This document shows, piece by piece, positions 29,829-38,986 of a stretch of DNA of 64,000 bases. Origin of the DNA: Andalucia godoyi. Taxonomy: Eukaryota; Discoba; Jakobea; Jakobida; Andaluciidae. The notes below the pieces were generated by a model. That model was not told where the DNA came from and did not search any database. It saw only the letters and a list, made by a program, of their open reading frames with translations. The translations under genes and the position numbers were made by a program. The DNA lies in the NCBI GenBank assembly GCA_009859145.1, contig VRVR01000062.1:62001-126000 (forward strand), in the 5' to 3' direction. How positions within the stretch are numbered: position 1 is the first letter of the stretch; the number at the start of each line of letters is the position of its first letter.

Positions 29829-31907
29829 ATGGATGTTGTAGTGTCTACTCCGGCTACGACGCTTCATGAAGTGTTTCTGGCGGTCCCAACGTCGCTTTTG
29901 GTAGACTATTCTGCAATTCTGCATCCGTTGCCTCTTCCTTCACAGCCGCCACTGTCTTCGTTGTCATCGTCGGCGTCGTCATCGTCGTTATCGCCGACGA
30001 CAACCTCCACTTCTGCGGGCTCGGCACCCTCTGTCAGCAGCAGCAGCAGCAGCAGCACGACGACGACGACGACGACTGGTCGTTCGTCATCATCGGCACC
30101 GCTGAATGGAGGTTCCGGAAACATCAGCAGTGCATTGCCCTCGTCCACATCACCGGCAGCAACGTCTTCAACCGTGCCGACGCTGACACCGCCACTGACG
30201 CCGACACTGACGCCGCTGTCAGTGTCTCTTGGATTCGCATCGTCGCGAGATACACTGCTGCCGACGTGGCCGCATCTTGCTTGTGCGCTTGAATCCCTTC
30301 CAATCGAGTCCTTTGGCACGCTTTCGCATCTCCGCCCTTTTGATGCGCTCAATCCCCCGCACATCCCTACATACAACCGACGACCGTTCTTCAGAGTAGA
30401 GTTTGCACTCTCGTATTCATCATCGCCGTTGTCGTCATCCGCGTCGTCGTCCATTTCAGGATCGAATGGCAGCGGAAATGAAAATGACGATGGATCGATC
30501 GGAGATAAGACTGGCATGAACGGAGGCGCGTCGTACATTGGAGGAGTGCCGGTTGTCGACGCGATCGATGTGCACATGGGGGTGTTTTACGGAACGCCAA
30601 TGCCGGATAATGAAGGCGAGTCGCTTTTGAGGCATGTTGTGCATCACAACCCGACGTCAAAGCCGTTCATTCAGCCGCTTGCATTCTCCAAGCCTTCGCA
30701 CCACGGAGTTTCTGGCGGTGTGGGAATGGGCAACAGCGGGCGCGCAGACCAGGGGCCGAATGTTGCTTCCTTGCTGGCAGCTTCACAGGCAATTTTGGAA
30801 GATCGGTTATGCGCAATTCCAATTTCCGCACCGGCAACCGCTATATCGTCATCGTCTGTTTCCGGGACGACGATGACCACTACTACCACGACGACTACTG
30901 CGACTGGGATTTCCACATCGTCTGCCGTGCCTGGCAGTGGAAGTGGATTGACGACTGCCACGCAGATTGTTCAGATTACGACGCCGCCCATTTCATTTGC
31001 AATCAATTCGACGGGACATTGGGGAAAACTGAACAGGCATGGCGCTCCAACTCCGCTTCACGTGGTGATGTTGGTCAGTGATGCACGCACTGGGGCTGTT
31101 CTTGGTGTGTGGGTTTCTCCGCGCGTGCTGCTCTATGCATCCAACAAGTCAGCGGGCCGCGTGCAGCGACAGCTTTTGTGCCGCCGTGAGCGCCGAAAGA
31201 GAGGTCGAGGCATGACAATGACGGATGGGGAAGAGGACGAGTCTCATGGTGTAGAGGAAGAGACCGAAGGAGACGACCAAGATGTGGATGGCTCCGGTCG
31301 CTCTGGCTCCATGAACTTGGGCATGAACATGGGCATGGGAATAGGGATGCTTGGCATGCAAAGTGTTTCGGCGACGACGTCATCTGCAATCCCGCAGCCA
31401 ATAAATGCGGCTTCGGGAGGATCGACATCCAACGCAATCCCCAGTACGTCCTCGGTACCATCTTCGTCGATTCCGAACAATGCTACCTCCTCTGCAATTC
31501 CTTCTGTGTCGTCGGTGTCATCGAAGGCTCCTTCATCGACAGCTGGATCAGTCAAGGGAGCTGGAAGCCAAGGGGTGCCTGCGGGTAGCACCGGTGGTTC
31601 TGCCGCGGGGCGCTCTGCCGCTGCGAATGCAAGTGGAAACAAGCGCGCGCGTGGTATGCATCAGCAGCACCAACAACATCATCTGCATATGCATGAAGAA
31701 GATGGCGATACAGCAAATCCAGAGGACCACATTGGACACCACCACCATCATCATCTGGATGACGAGCATTTGCATTTGGTGCACCGACACGATGACGACC
31801 ACCTCGGCCAAGACCATGAAGAAGGGGACAACGAGGAGGATGCGGATGCGCCGCACCAAGACGAGGACGCAGAAGGCCTCGAAGTTCCTGCGGTTCAGCG
31901 CGAATAA
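29829..31907 (+). CDS. Ser/Thr- and His-rich orphan protein with possible beta domain
   Basis: No family recognised. 692 residues. Ser/Thr homopolymers (about 35-110, including (TTT)n from an ACG microsatellite) precede an ordered block at about 150-300 (HLACALESLPIESFGTL, YNRRPFFRVEFALSYS, IDVHMGVFYGTPMPD). A second ordered block at about 390-450 holds GHWGKLNRHG, LHVVMLVSDARTGAVLGVW and VSPRVLLYASNKSAGR. A basic RRERRKRGRG stretch follows, possibly nuclear-localising. The C-terminus (about 600-692) is His/Asp/Glu-rich with HHHHHH, able to bind metal. The block pattern resembles a transcription-factor beta-sandwich interrupted by insertions; see findings. The AUG at 29829 is used (A-rich leader). 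Confidence 0.7.
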   Translation: MDVVVSTPATTLHEVFLAVPTSLLVDYSAILHPLPLPSQPPLSSLSSSASSSSLSPTTTSTSAGSAPSVSSSSSSSTTTTTTTGRSSSSAPLNGGSGNISSALPSSTSPAATSSTVPTLTPPLTPTLTPLSVSLGFASSRDTLLPTWPHLACALESLPIESFGTLSHLRPFDALNPPHIPTYNRRPFFRVEFALSYSSSPLSSSASSSISGSNGSGNENDDGSIGDKTGMNGGASYIGGVPVVDAIDVHMGVFYGTPMPDNEGESLLRHVVHHNPTSKPFIQPLAFSKPSHHGVSGGVGMGNSGRADQGPNVASLLAASQAILEDRLCAIPISAPATAISSSSVSGTTMTTTTTTTTATGISTSSAVPGSGSGLTTATQIVQITTPPISFAINSTGHWGKLNRHGAPTPLHVVMLVSDARTGAVLGVWVSPRVLLYASNKSAGRVQRQLLCRRERRKRGRGMTMTDGEEDESHGVEEETEGDDQDVDGSGRSGSMNLGMNMGMGIGMLGMQSVSATTSSAIPQPINAASGGSTSNAIPSTSSVPSSSIPNNATSSAIPSVSSVSSKAPSSTAGSVKGAGSQGVPAGSTGGSAAGRSAAANASGNKRARGMHQQHQQHHLHMHEEDGDTANPEDHIGHHHHHHLDDEHLHLVHRHDDDHLGQDHEEGDNEEDADAPHQDEDAEGLEVPAVQRE

Positions 31908-32315
31908 GTCCGCGACACAGCGAGGCAAAAGACGTACTATTTAAAAAAATGAAAACAAAACAAAACAAAAACTACTCGATCGACTCGTCTTGTTTTTCTG
32001 AACCTGCCCCGGATCCCCATTAAAGAATAGGCTGTATACATTTATTTGTATGCACCGTTCCTCACAAAGACGACAACGAGCAACATGCATGAACGAACGC
32101 AAACAACAAAGCAAACGACATGAGAATCCGGGTTTGTTCGTTTAACGAAATTTTTCCAGACGCTAATTTTTTGGGATGTAGGCATATGAAGCCTCGAAAA
32201 TGCGGAAAGCTGCAGCAGCACAGGCGAAAAATGATAATAATAATATTGTAGAATATAGAAAACCGACAACAGCAAGCAATCAAACAAATATGAACATGTG
32301 CAACCGTTCCTGTGC
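31908..32315. other. Convergent 3' region
   Basis: 408 bp between convergent stops, AT-rich with poly(A) runs (31945-31972). No gene seen. Confidence 0.45.
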
Positions 32316-32870
32316 TCATGGCGATCCATTGGCAGGTGATTTGGGCCTGTCTTGCGAGGCAGGAATGGTTGGCTGGCTAGGAATGGTCATACTGACCGAT
32401 GCGATGGTCCGGTTGAGATTGAGGAAGAATCGTTGACGGATTCGATCTTCGGCTCTGCATAACTCGGACCATTCGTCTCTGTGATTTGCCAACGTTGCGG
32501 ATAAGTCTCTGACATTCGATCGCATTGTCTCGGCGCCAGACGATGCTCGAGCCAGCCGGTTGTCCACAGCTGACATGTCCCGGATCATGGCGTCCACCTT
32601 TACTCTTTGCTCCACCATTTGCTTTTCAAAGGACTCGCAAGAAACATCGTGCGTTTCAAGCAGCATGTCGCGCAATGCGTACTGCTGCACCAGGGTGGAC
32701 ACGGAATTTCTCTGAATGTGCGTGGGAAACGCGTGGTTGAGACTCAGAGACTGGTTGCTCATGTGCGGATGTCGGCTGCGAACGGACCCGTTGGTCGTGC
32801 TTGTGTCGGAGCGACTGTCAGACCAGTATGCCATTTCTGGCCCCTCGGATCCTGAAACACTCGATGACAT
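32316..32870 (-). CDS. Unrecognised 184-residue coiled-coil protein
   Basis: No family recognised with confidence. Ser-rich, disordered residues 1-60, then heptad-like helices from about 60 to 165 (YALRDMLLETHDVSCESFEKQM, VKVDAMIRDMSAVDNRLARA, LANHRDEWSELCRAEDRIRQRF), then a Pro-rich tail. Length and helix content resemble small subunits of BLOC-1/BORC-type lysosome-positioning complexes, but the KxDL motif and other signatures are absent. AUG start at 32870. Confidence 0.6.
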   Translation of the reverse strand: MSSSVSGSEGPEMAYWSDSRSDTSTTNGSVRSRHPHMSNQSLSLNHAFPTHIQRNSVSTLVQQYALRDMLLETHDVSCESFEKQMVEQRVKVDAMIRDMSAVDNRLARASSGAETMRSNVRDLSATLANHRDEWSELCRAEDRIRQRFFLNLNRTIASVSMTIPSQPTIPASQDRPKSPANGSP

Positions 32871-33322
32871 TCGTCTCCCTCCTCAAGACCTCCTCTGCGT
32901 GGCGGTGTCCTATCTTGACAAGGCGAGGTTTCTCTTTTGTGGAGGAAGTTGGCTTGCAGGAGAAATGAGGATGCCGGATGAGCCGCAGCTCGGATTGGGA
33001 AATATTCCCGAGCTTTTTTAAATTTTTATTTTACGTTTTTGATGCCTGCGAGCTTGGAGAAATCTGCCCGCAACCGCTTGCTGGGTTGCGAATCCCGTAG
33101 CAACAGATTGCTCCACGGCACGTGCCGCGTGTGTCATGAGGAATTCTAATGGAGGATGGGGGAAGGTGTGAGTGGCTCGTATCACATCATGCCAGCTCAC
33201 GTTTTTTTTATTATTACATACTCTACACGTTGAGCATCTACAACGAACTGCTGCCAAGCGTACAATATGATGTGGCAACGTGAAGCCCGGGTCGAACTGG
33301 TCATCGCTGGGGATGGCGTTGT
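32871..33322. other. Spacer between two minus-strand genes
   Basis: 452 bp upstream of the coiled-coil gene and downstream of the M23 gene. T-rich (33020-33035, 33203-33213). No gene or RNA recognised. Confidence 0.45.
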
Positions 33323-34194
33323 TCACGAATGGCCAAAGCAGCGCTGCCAAAACGGACGTGCGTCATTCTCCGATTGGATTGTGAGGTCAGCCAGGAAACA
33401 CATGGGGTCAGGACACCTTTGCAGCCACTCACATCGCTCGGAATACTTGCACGTTCCCGGATAGTCACCGACCCAGTGTTGCATATCCCACATTGCTTGG
33501 AAATGCACGTGGGGAGACCAACCGCCGTTGACGCCCGCGTCCCCAACACTGGCGATCTGTTCTCCGCACTGCACTACCTTTCCGACGAATTTGTCCTCAA
33601 GCGAATCCAGCGACAGGTGGCCGTAAAGTGTGTAGAACGTCGTACGGCCAACCGAGTGGGACAGCACAATCGTCGGCCCATAGTCTCCTGCATTTGCATT
33701 GTTGGCAAACGAATGCACAACACCATCCAATGGCGCATACACCTTCGATCCAGACGCACAAAACACATCGATCCCCAAGTGGAAGTCACGCGGCTCTACG
33801 TAGTGCGGATGCAACAAGCACAAAAACAACGGCCGATGCAACATAGAAATCAGCAAGTCGTGTGAGACAGAATGGGATGGGACAGAGTTAGGATCCAGGA
33901 CAAAAGAACAAGCGAACAAGAGCGGTGTGTCTGCATACCTTGGGTGTTGTTGGTGAACAACGGGGTTGCGTAGATGCCTGGTCTGTGTTCTCCGTATCCG
34001 CCAATCGCATATGCATACACCGGAAATACGGACTGCTCCAGCAGGTGTGTAAAGCAATCGAGTCGGAGCAGCGACACAGGGAATTGAGACAGCGAAATGC
34101 TGATCGCCGGTTTGTTCTCCGCGTCTACAATGCATCGAAGCCTCGAGCTGTGTTTCACCAACACCGACAAATCCCTGGCCGTATGCTCAGTCAT
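33323..34194 (-). CDS. M23 (LytM-fold) metallopeptidase, two exons
   Basis: Zinc peptidase fold used by bacteria to cut peptidoglycan cross-links. The coding sequence joins exon 1 (34194-33939) to exon 2 (33795-33323); the intron is 33938-33796 (143 nt, GT..AG, phase 1). The 242-residue product keeps the ligands: H91 and D95 in FHLGID, H145 in YTLYGHL, and H181/H183 in SPHVHFQ. Exon 1 supplies an IGGYGEHRPGIYATPLF block. From memory, a similar block precedes HLGID in bacterial M23 domains fused to class III aminotransferase proteins, which supports the join. The frame is open upstream to 34281 (Arg-rich, no acidic residues), so a targeting peptide is possible. Likely of bacterial origin; substrate unknown. 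Confidence 0.82.
33796..33938 (-). other. Spliceosomal intron in the M23 gene
   Basis: 143 nt. Donor AAG|GTATGC, acceptor CTACGTAG|AGCC, pyrimidine-rich run TTGTTTTTGTGCTTG upstream of the acceptor, and branch-like TGCTGAT about 60 nt before it. Splicing joins two half-domains in frame (phase 1) and removes a junction where neither frame continues across. Confidence 0.8.
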
Positions 34195-34498
34195 CTCTTT
34201 TTTCCCTCTCGTGCCAGAAAAAGAACAGCAAATAGACAAACGAAAAGTGGAATTTAAAGCGACAACAGTACGAACTGCCAAGCAGGCGTATGTCGTATAG
34301 CTGCGGGACCGAAACAGCTATGACGACTCCAATAGCTGCCTCAACTGGTCAGCCTTCTCCGCATGCTGGATCTCCTTCAGATGGAGAGGCACGTTTGACT
34401 TGTTTCATTGTCCGTTGCTCTGCGATCCAGTGGTTGTCGGTGCGAAAGTAGCTTTTTTAAATTAACGAGCTGTGTTTGGTCCTGTGCGGGGCAGTGAG
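34195..34498. promoter_or_regulatory. Divergent region (M23 / URI)
   Basis: 304 bp between the chosen M23 start and the URI AUG. Part of it (to 34281) could be coding if the M23 protein starts at the upstream in-frame AUG. No motif recognised. Confidence 0.4.
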
Positions 34499-35500
34499 AT
34501 GACGGATCTTCTTGAGTTTCCAGAGCTTGAGAATTTGCAAGCACTTCGAAAGGAAGCACGGGGATATGAAGAGACGATTGCGGCGCTGACGACACTGTCG
34601 AAGCAAGAACCTTCGCCACCTGCGTTTGTCCCGTTCACGAGCGTCGCGTTTGTGCCCGGGCGTATCGTGCACCCGTACGAAGTGCTTTGTTTTGTAGGTG
34701 ATGACTACTTCTTGAAGAAGTCCATTCCGGGCGCCATCGAGCTTCTTGAGCGCCGAAGGGCAATTGCAAAGCAGCTCATTCAGCAGTCTGAGATGCAGAT
34801 TGAACAGCACTTCCGCCAGGCTGGTGTGCTTGGGTTCCCTGTCCACGATGCCCGCGCCAAGGAATACCATTCGTTACAGCCACAGCCACAGCCAAAGCCA
34901 GTGCCGCATCAGCATCAACATCCGCAACAGAAGACAGGAGAGCGACATCACGGGTCTGTTCGTGAAATTTCGGAAGGCGTGTTTGAGATATCCGAACCGT
35001 ATGACGGTCCGCCGATAGTGAAACCGATGCACAGAGATGACTTTGACGAGGAAGATGGCGAGGGCGACAGCCGTGAGAGCATCAGTGGCGATGAAGACGA
35101 GAACGCGTATTATGCAGAGGCGAGCCAAGCCTGGGTGCAGAGAACTCGCGAGCTTGCCTTGGAGCAGCAGGAGGAGCAGCAAGAGGAGGAACATGAGGTG
35201 GTGGAGGATCGCGAGCATGGATCCGGGATGGCTGCGCAGCCTGCTCCGCCCCGCAGAGTTCAAGAAAGAAATGAAGCTGCATCGACGACGGCTGCGTCGG
35301 CAGTGCAAGACCGACAGTCTGCAGGCAAGCCAAAAACAGTGGTTCCAACGCCGGCCGCAATTGCAAATGTCATGGAAATGAATGTCGATTTTGATGCGCT
35401 ATCCATGAGCAGTTTCATGGCACCGCAGCACCCCGCGCCTGGAACGGAGACTTCAGGACAGCGGAAAAGCAAGTTTGCCCAAGAACGCAACAAGCCATAA
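34499..35500 (+). CDS. URI1: URI-like unconventional prefoldin
   Basis: Alpha-class prefoldin of the R2TP/prefoldin-like complex that helps assemble RNA polymerases through RPB5. In the 333-residue protein an N-terminal helix is followed by the prefoldin hairpin FTSVAFVPGRIVHPYEVLCFVGDDYFLKKSI (about 45-75) and helix 2 with ELLERRRAIAKQLIQQSEMQIEQHF. After that: Gln/Pro/His repeats, an EISEPYDGPP block, an acidic stretch (about 180-210), a Glu/Gln-rich helix and a short conserved-looking C-terminus. The prefoldin fold with an acidic tail is the URI layout; other prefoldin-like proteins are less likely. AUG at 34499 (MTDLLEF) chosen over an upstream non-AUG frame extension. Confidence 0.82.
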   Translation: MTDLLEFPELENLQALRKEARGYEETIAALTTLSKQEPSPPAFVPFTSVAFVPGRIVHPYEVLCFVGDDYFLKKSIPGAIELLERRRAIAKQLIQQSEMQIEQHFRQAGVLGFPVHDARAKEYHSLQPQPQPKPVPHQHQHPQQKTGERHHGSVREISEGVFEISEPYDGPPIVKPMHRDDFDEEDGEGDSRESISGDEDENAYYAEASQAWVQRTRELALEQQEEQQEEEHEVVEDREHGSGMAAQPAPPRRVQERNEAASTTAASAVQDRQSAGKPKTVVPTPAAIANVMEMNVDFDALSMSSFMAPQHPAPGTETSGQRKSKFAQERNKP

Positions 35501-35552
35501 GAATACATTATTTCTTTTTTTATGTCTGTATGTGTGTGTACATGTATGTATA

Positions 35553-35553
<1 letters not shown>

Positions 35554-35641
<88 letters not shown>
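35554..35641. repeat. (GT)n dinucleotide microsatellite
   Basis: About 43 GT units with one TT interruption near 35599, in the 3' region between convergent URI and BSD genes. Confidence 0.97.
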
Positions 35642-35642
<1 letters not shown>

Positions 35643-35705
35643 GCATATTAAATAAGCAACTAACAGTTCGCTCGACTCGGGGAAGCAGCCTGGACTGCTG
35701 ACAAC

Positions 35706-36872
35706 TCAGGACTCATCGTCGCCCCAGTCCCAAACGTCCTCGTCCTCTGGGTTCTTTTCCACTGCGGCACTCGATGACTCTGACGATTTGTGCAGTGCAT
35801 AGTGAGGCTCAACAGGAATCGAAGACGACCGCCTCACCACAACATCACTGTTCTCCAACTCGGGTTTCTTGAATTCCTCCACCTCTGCAGGCTCTACTAC
35901 TTCAAGAGAGGATGCAGGCGAACTCTCCACCGACTCGTCTTTTTCTCTCGTCTCTTTCTCACCACGCTCTTCAGCTTTCCCGCCCTTACCTTGTCCGTCC
36001 TGCTCTGCTTTCCTGTCTTGTTCTGCTGGAATCGATTGTAATTGCTGCTGCTGGACAAGACGAGCATTTTCCGACTCGAGCTCAAACACGCGATATTCAA
36101 GCTGCTGAATTCTCTGCAATGCCTCTCCAAGCTGCGACTTCAGACTATTCACAAGCGGATCCTCGCGATTCTCGAGTGAAAGCGACTCAATTTTCTCACT
36201 TGCACGATTCACATCCACTGCACTCTTGCTACTTGAATCTGCACCCGTTGCAGGCACCTCTCCTCCTCCTCCTCCTCCTTCGCCTTCTCGTCCGACCTCA
36301 TCATCATCCCCGTCGTCCCACTTGACTTCTTCGTCGTCATGGTGATGCTGATCCTGATGGACTCGCAGAGGAATTCGCTTCTTGCGCTCCGCATCAAACT
36401 GTTCCTTTCTCCGAAAGAACGAGCCCCAGAAATGCGCATACGGAATCTTTTCAGGAACAGCGCTTTCAAACCGGTCGCGCAACAACGGATAGGTCTCAAG
36501 CAAGCTCGTAATCTCGTCTGTCCGCTTCAGAATCTCCTCCGCCGACACCGGGTCCGAAGCGACCATCGCATACGTGCTCGCCTCTCCTAAGAACGCCTCG
36601 AATGCCGGGTCTCGAACCATAGCCCCAGCCCCCGTCGTGCTGGAATGATGAAGACTGGAGTTGATGCTAGAGTGAGAAGATGACGGCTCTCCCGCGGCAG
36701 CCGTCCCCAGCGTGAGCACCTCGGCGGTGAACTCCGAGATGTCCTTGGTGTACTCTTCCACGAGCGACTCGGTCGTTGACTTGATCGTCTCGAGAAACGA
36801 AAAGAAACTCGTTGCAGCTTCTTGGTCCGACGACGTCGGAACAGGCGACGAAAACCCCCACATTCCCTCCAT
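35706..36872 (-). CDS. BSD-domain protein (BSDC1-like)
   Basis: 388-residue protein of the BSDC1 type; these have been tied to membrane traffic, but the molecular role is poorly known. N-terminal helix with TSFFSFLETIKSTTESLVEEYTKDISEF (amphipathic, as in BSDC1), then the BSD domain at about 113-163 ending VPEKIPYAHFWGSFFRRKEQF with the conserved FW. After it come an acidic/Gly linker, a heptad coiled coil (LGEALQRIQQLEYRVFELESENARL) and a C-terminal acidic motif EDEDVWDWGDDES, the counterpart of the WEDWE ending in animal BSDC1. AUG at 36872 (MEGMWGF); a second at 36863 is equally possible. Confidence 0.85.
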   Translation of the reverse strand: MEGMWGFSSPVPTSSDQEAATSFFSFLETIKSTTESLVEEYTKDISEFTAEVLTLGTAAAGEPSSSHSSINSSLHHSSTTGAGAMVRDPAFEAFLGEASTYAMVASDPVSAEEILKRTDEITSLLETYPLLRDRFESAVPEKIPYAHFWGSFFRRKEQFDAERKKRIPLRVHQDQHHHDDEEVKWDDGDDDEVGREGEGGGGGGEVPATGADSSSKSAVDVNRASEKIESLSLENREDPLVNSLKSQLGEALQRIQQLEYRVFELESENARLVQQQQLQSIPAEQDRKAEQDGQGKGGKAEERGEKETREKDESVESSPASSLEVVEPAEVEEFKKPELENSDVVVRRSSSIPVEPHYALHKSSESSSAAVEKNPEDEDVWDWGDDES

Positions 36873-37873
36873 CGTGCACAGAATACAGTGCACGGTCCTA
36901 TCCTAGCTCGTTTCAAAAAAAACAATTATAAAAATAATAAATAAAATGAATAAAGTTGTTCAAATAAAGCAAAAACTATATTACCATGCATAATTCATGA
37001 AGACGAGCCGAAAGCAGACGGAAAACTGAAACCCAAATGCCTGATACATTGGCAACACAAAGAAGCACTGGAAATGACCCGACAATGACCCGACAATGAC
37101 CCGTCGAGACTGCTCTGTACGACCGAACAACGTTTTCCCAAACGAATTGATTGTACAGCAGACACACTGCAGCTTGCAGGCTTTCCAGCAGCTTCTCCGT
37201 GCGTCCCACGCTGCTGCCTAGAGAACAGAACAGCAAAGCGCAAAGGGGAAGAGGACGTTGCACATTTGCGGAGAGTCCCGACTTTCCAGCTTCCACGCTC
37301 TGGAATTAAAAAAAAATAATAATAATAAAATTTATAATGTGTGGAATGGGGAGGGAAGCACAGGACGTGTCCCGAAAAGGAAGCGCGTGTGTGAGCAGCC
37401 GTGATGCTGGTGTGGGATGTGAAGGCTTGACATCGCACCACAGTCGGAGGTTGTGCTCGGACTTTGAAACCAGTCGATTGCCAGCAGGTTCGGCGGGCCG
37501 TCTTACAAGATGACGCTTCATGATTCCCGAAAGGGAAATTTTTGTTGTTGTTGCTGTTGTTGAATGTTGATGGCTTTGCGTGCGTCGGCCGAATGGCGAT
37601 TCTGCGCCTTTTTTGGGCTGCCGTGAGCGTTCATCAAGCAGAGAAGTAAAAACGCTGGCAAGCGCCTTGTCATTTTACTCCTTCTTGAAATAACATTGAC
37701 ATTGACTTTCGATAACAATTTCTCTCCCCAACAGTTAATAACAATTGGCTGATGTACTGAGATTCAGCAGCACGTTTTTTGCTTGATTTGCGCCAGTCTC
37801 CTAGCGCGTCTCCGTGTTTCATTCAAGTCTTCGTTTTCCTTGTTTGCTGGTTCATTGAACGGGAAGGAGGAGG
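36873..37873. other. 1-kb divergent intergenic region
   Basis: No supported gene. Contains three near copies of GACAATGACCC (37082-37100), (AAT)n (37310-37330) and a TTG repeat (37541-37562). Open frames on the minus strand (36976-37296, 36995-37441, 37306-37521) lack family similarity and mostly lack AUG starts. Confidence 0.45.
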
Positions 37874-38986
37874 ATGGGAGCGTGCGTGTCAGTTGAGCTG
37901 CCTCGAGAAATCCAAAGAAGGAAAGCCATGCAAGAACAGCAACAAGCAAGACTCGCTGCCAAGAAGCTTCGCCAGCAGCAGCAACAACAACAGCAACAGC
38001 AACAGCAGCAGCAGCGCGAACTACAAGAACAGAAGAGACTTGATGAGGTAGCAATACCATTTGCTGCTAACGACAGATCGTCGTCTTCGTTGTCGTCTTC
38101 GTCGAGTGATTCAGTGGAAGAAACTCCTCATGTACGCACGCGAGACGCAAAGGATCCGAACTGTGACGGTAATGGTTGTAGCGATCGGAAGACTGGCATG
38201 AGTCCTTCTCTGTCACTGGCAGCATCATCAGCATCAGCATCAGCATCAGCATCACCGTCACCGTCACCGTCGCCATCACCGTTGCCGTCGCCGTCGCCGA
38301 CACCGTCGTCACCCTCACATAATATATTGAAGATTGGAAAGAGCAATCCGTTTGCACCGGCGGTTGAACGGCGACTGCGAGAGAAAGCTCGATCGATTCG
38401 TCTGCGAAGTGTGATTGCGTCAGTGCGGGAATCCGATGTTGGGACCTTCCAGCTGAACCGCGGTGACAGGACGGTGATGCGAGGGCGAAAACCTTGCGAA
38501 CGGTTCATTCCGCCGCCGACTATGTGGGACAGCAGCTTTCCATACTCTTCATTTTCAGATCCAGGAAGACGGCCGGATACCGACGAGTCCCACTGTGGCA
38601 CCGAAGAATTTGGCGAGACCGTCGTGGCCGTTGGATATGAGAATGACATGGATGAGAATGATAACGAGAATGATTCGAGCGATAATGCGCAGTTTGGATC
38701 CAGATTTTCGAACTGCCGCTCTCCGCATTCCAGCTCAATTTTGAAACGGAAAGACACGTTTGACGTGCGCAATATGCGCAGTTTTCTCAGCGTCAAGAAA
38801 TCGTTTGACCATCGACCAGAGGGTGCGCTGAGTCCATCGAACAATGACACGGGCTTCTCGCGCCTGAGAGCTCGGCCGCATGGCCGCATGGTCTCATTCG
38901 CGGAAGAAATCTCAGTTTGGAGCTTTGATCGTGCGCGCGCTCGTGAGTCGAATCCCAACGTCTCGGTCGATGTCTTGGAGGGGTAG
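37874..38986 (+). CDS. Probable myristoylated PP1-docking protein
   Basis: Orphan 370-residue protein with strong short-motif evidence for protein phosphatase 1 binding. N-terminus MGACVSVE fits N-myristoylation (Gly2, Ser6) plus a palmitoylatable Cys4, so it is probably membrane-anchored. Then poly-Gln (34-47) inside a charged helix, Ser runs and (Ser-Pro)n (about 127-147). The C-terminal part holds a SILK docking motif (S288-K291), an RVxF-like motif RMVSF (338-342), a hydrophobic pair V348-W349 six residues on, and Arg at 353, 355 and 357. That SILK...RVxF-PhiPhi-R order matches known PP1 regulators. No other domain. AUG 37874. The minus-strand frame over the same DNA (38128-39135) is judged a shadow. 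Confidence 0.75.
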   Translation: MGACVSVELPREIQRRKAMQEQQQARLAAKKLRQQQQQQQQQQQQQQRELQEQKRLDEVAIPFAANDRSSSSLSSSSSDSVEETPHVRTRDAKDPNCDGNGCSDRKTGMSPSLSLAASSASASASASPSPSPSPSPLPSPSPTPSSPSHNILKIGKSNPFAPAVERRLREKARSIRLRSVIASVRESDVGTFQLNRGDRTVMRGRKPCERFIPPPTMWDSSFPYSSFSDPGRRPDTDESHCGTEEFGETVVAVGYENDMDENDNENDSSDNAQFGSRFSNCRSPHSSSILKRKDTFDVRNMRSFLSVKKSFDHRPEGALSPSNNDTGFSRLRARPHGRMVSFAEEISVWSFDRARARESNPNVSVDVLEG

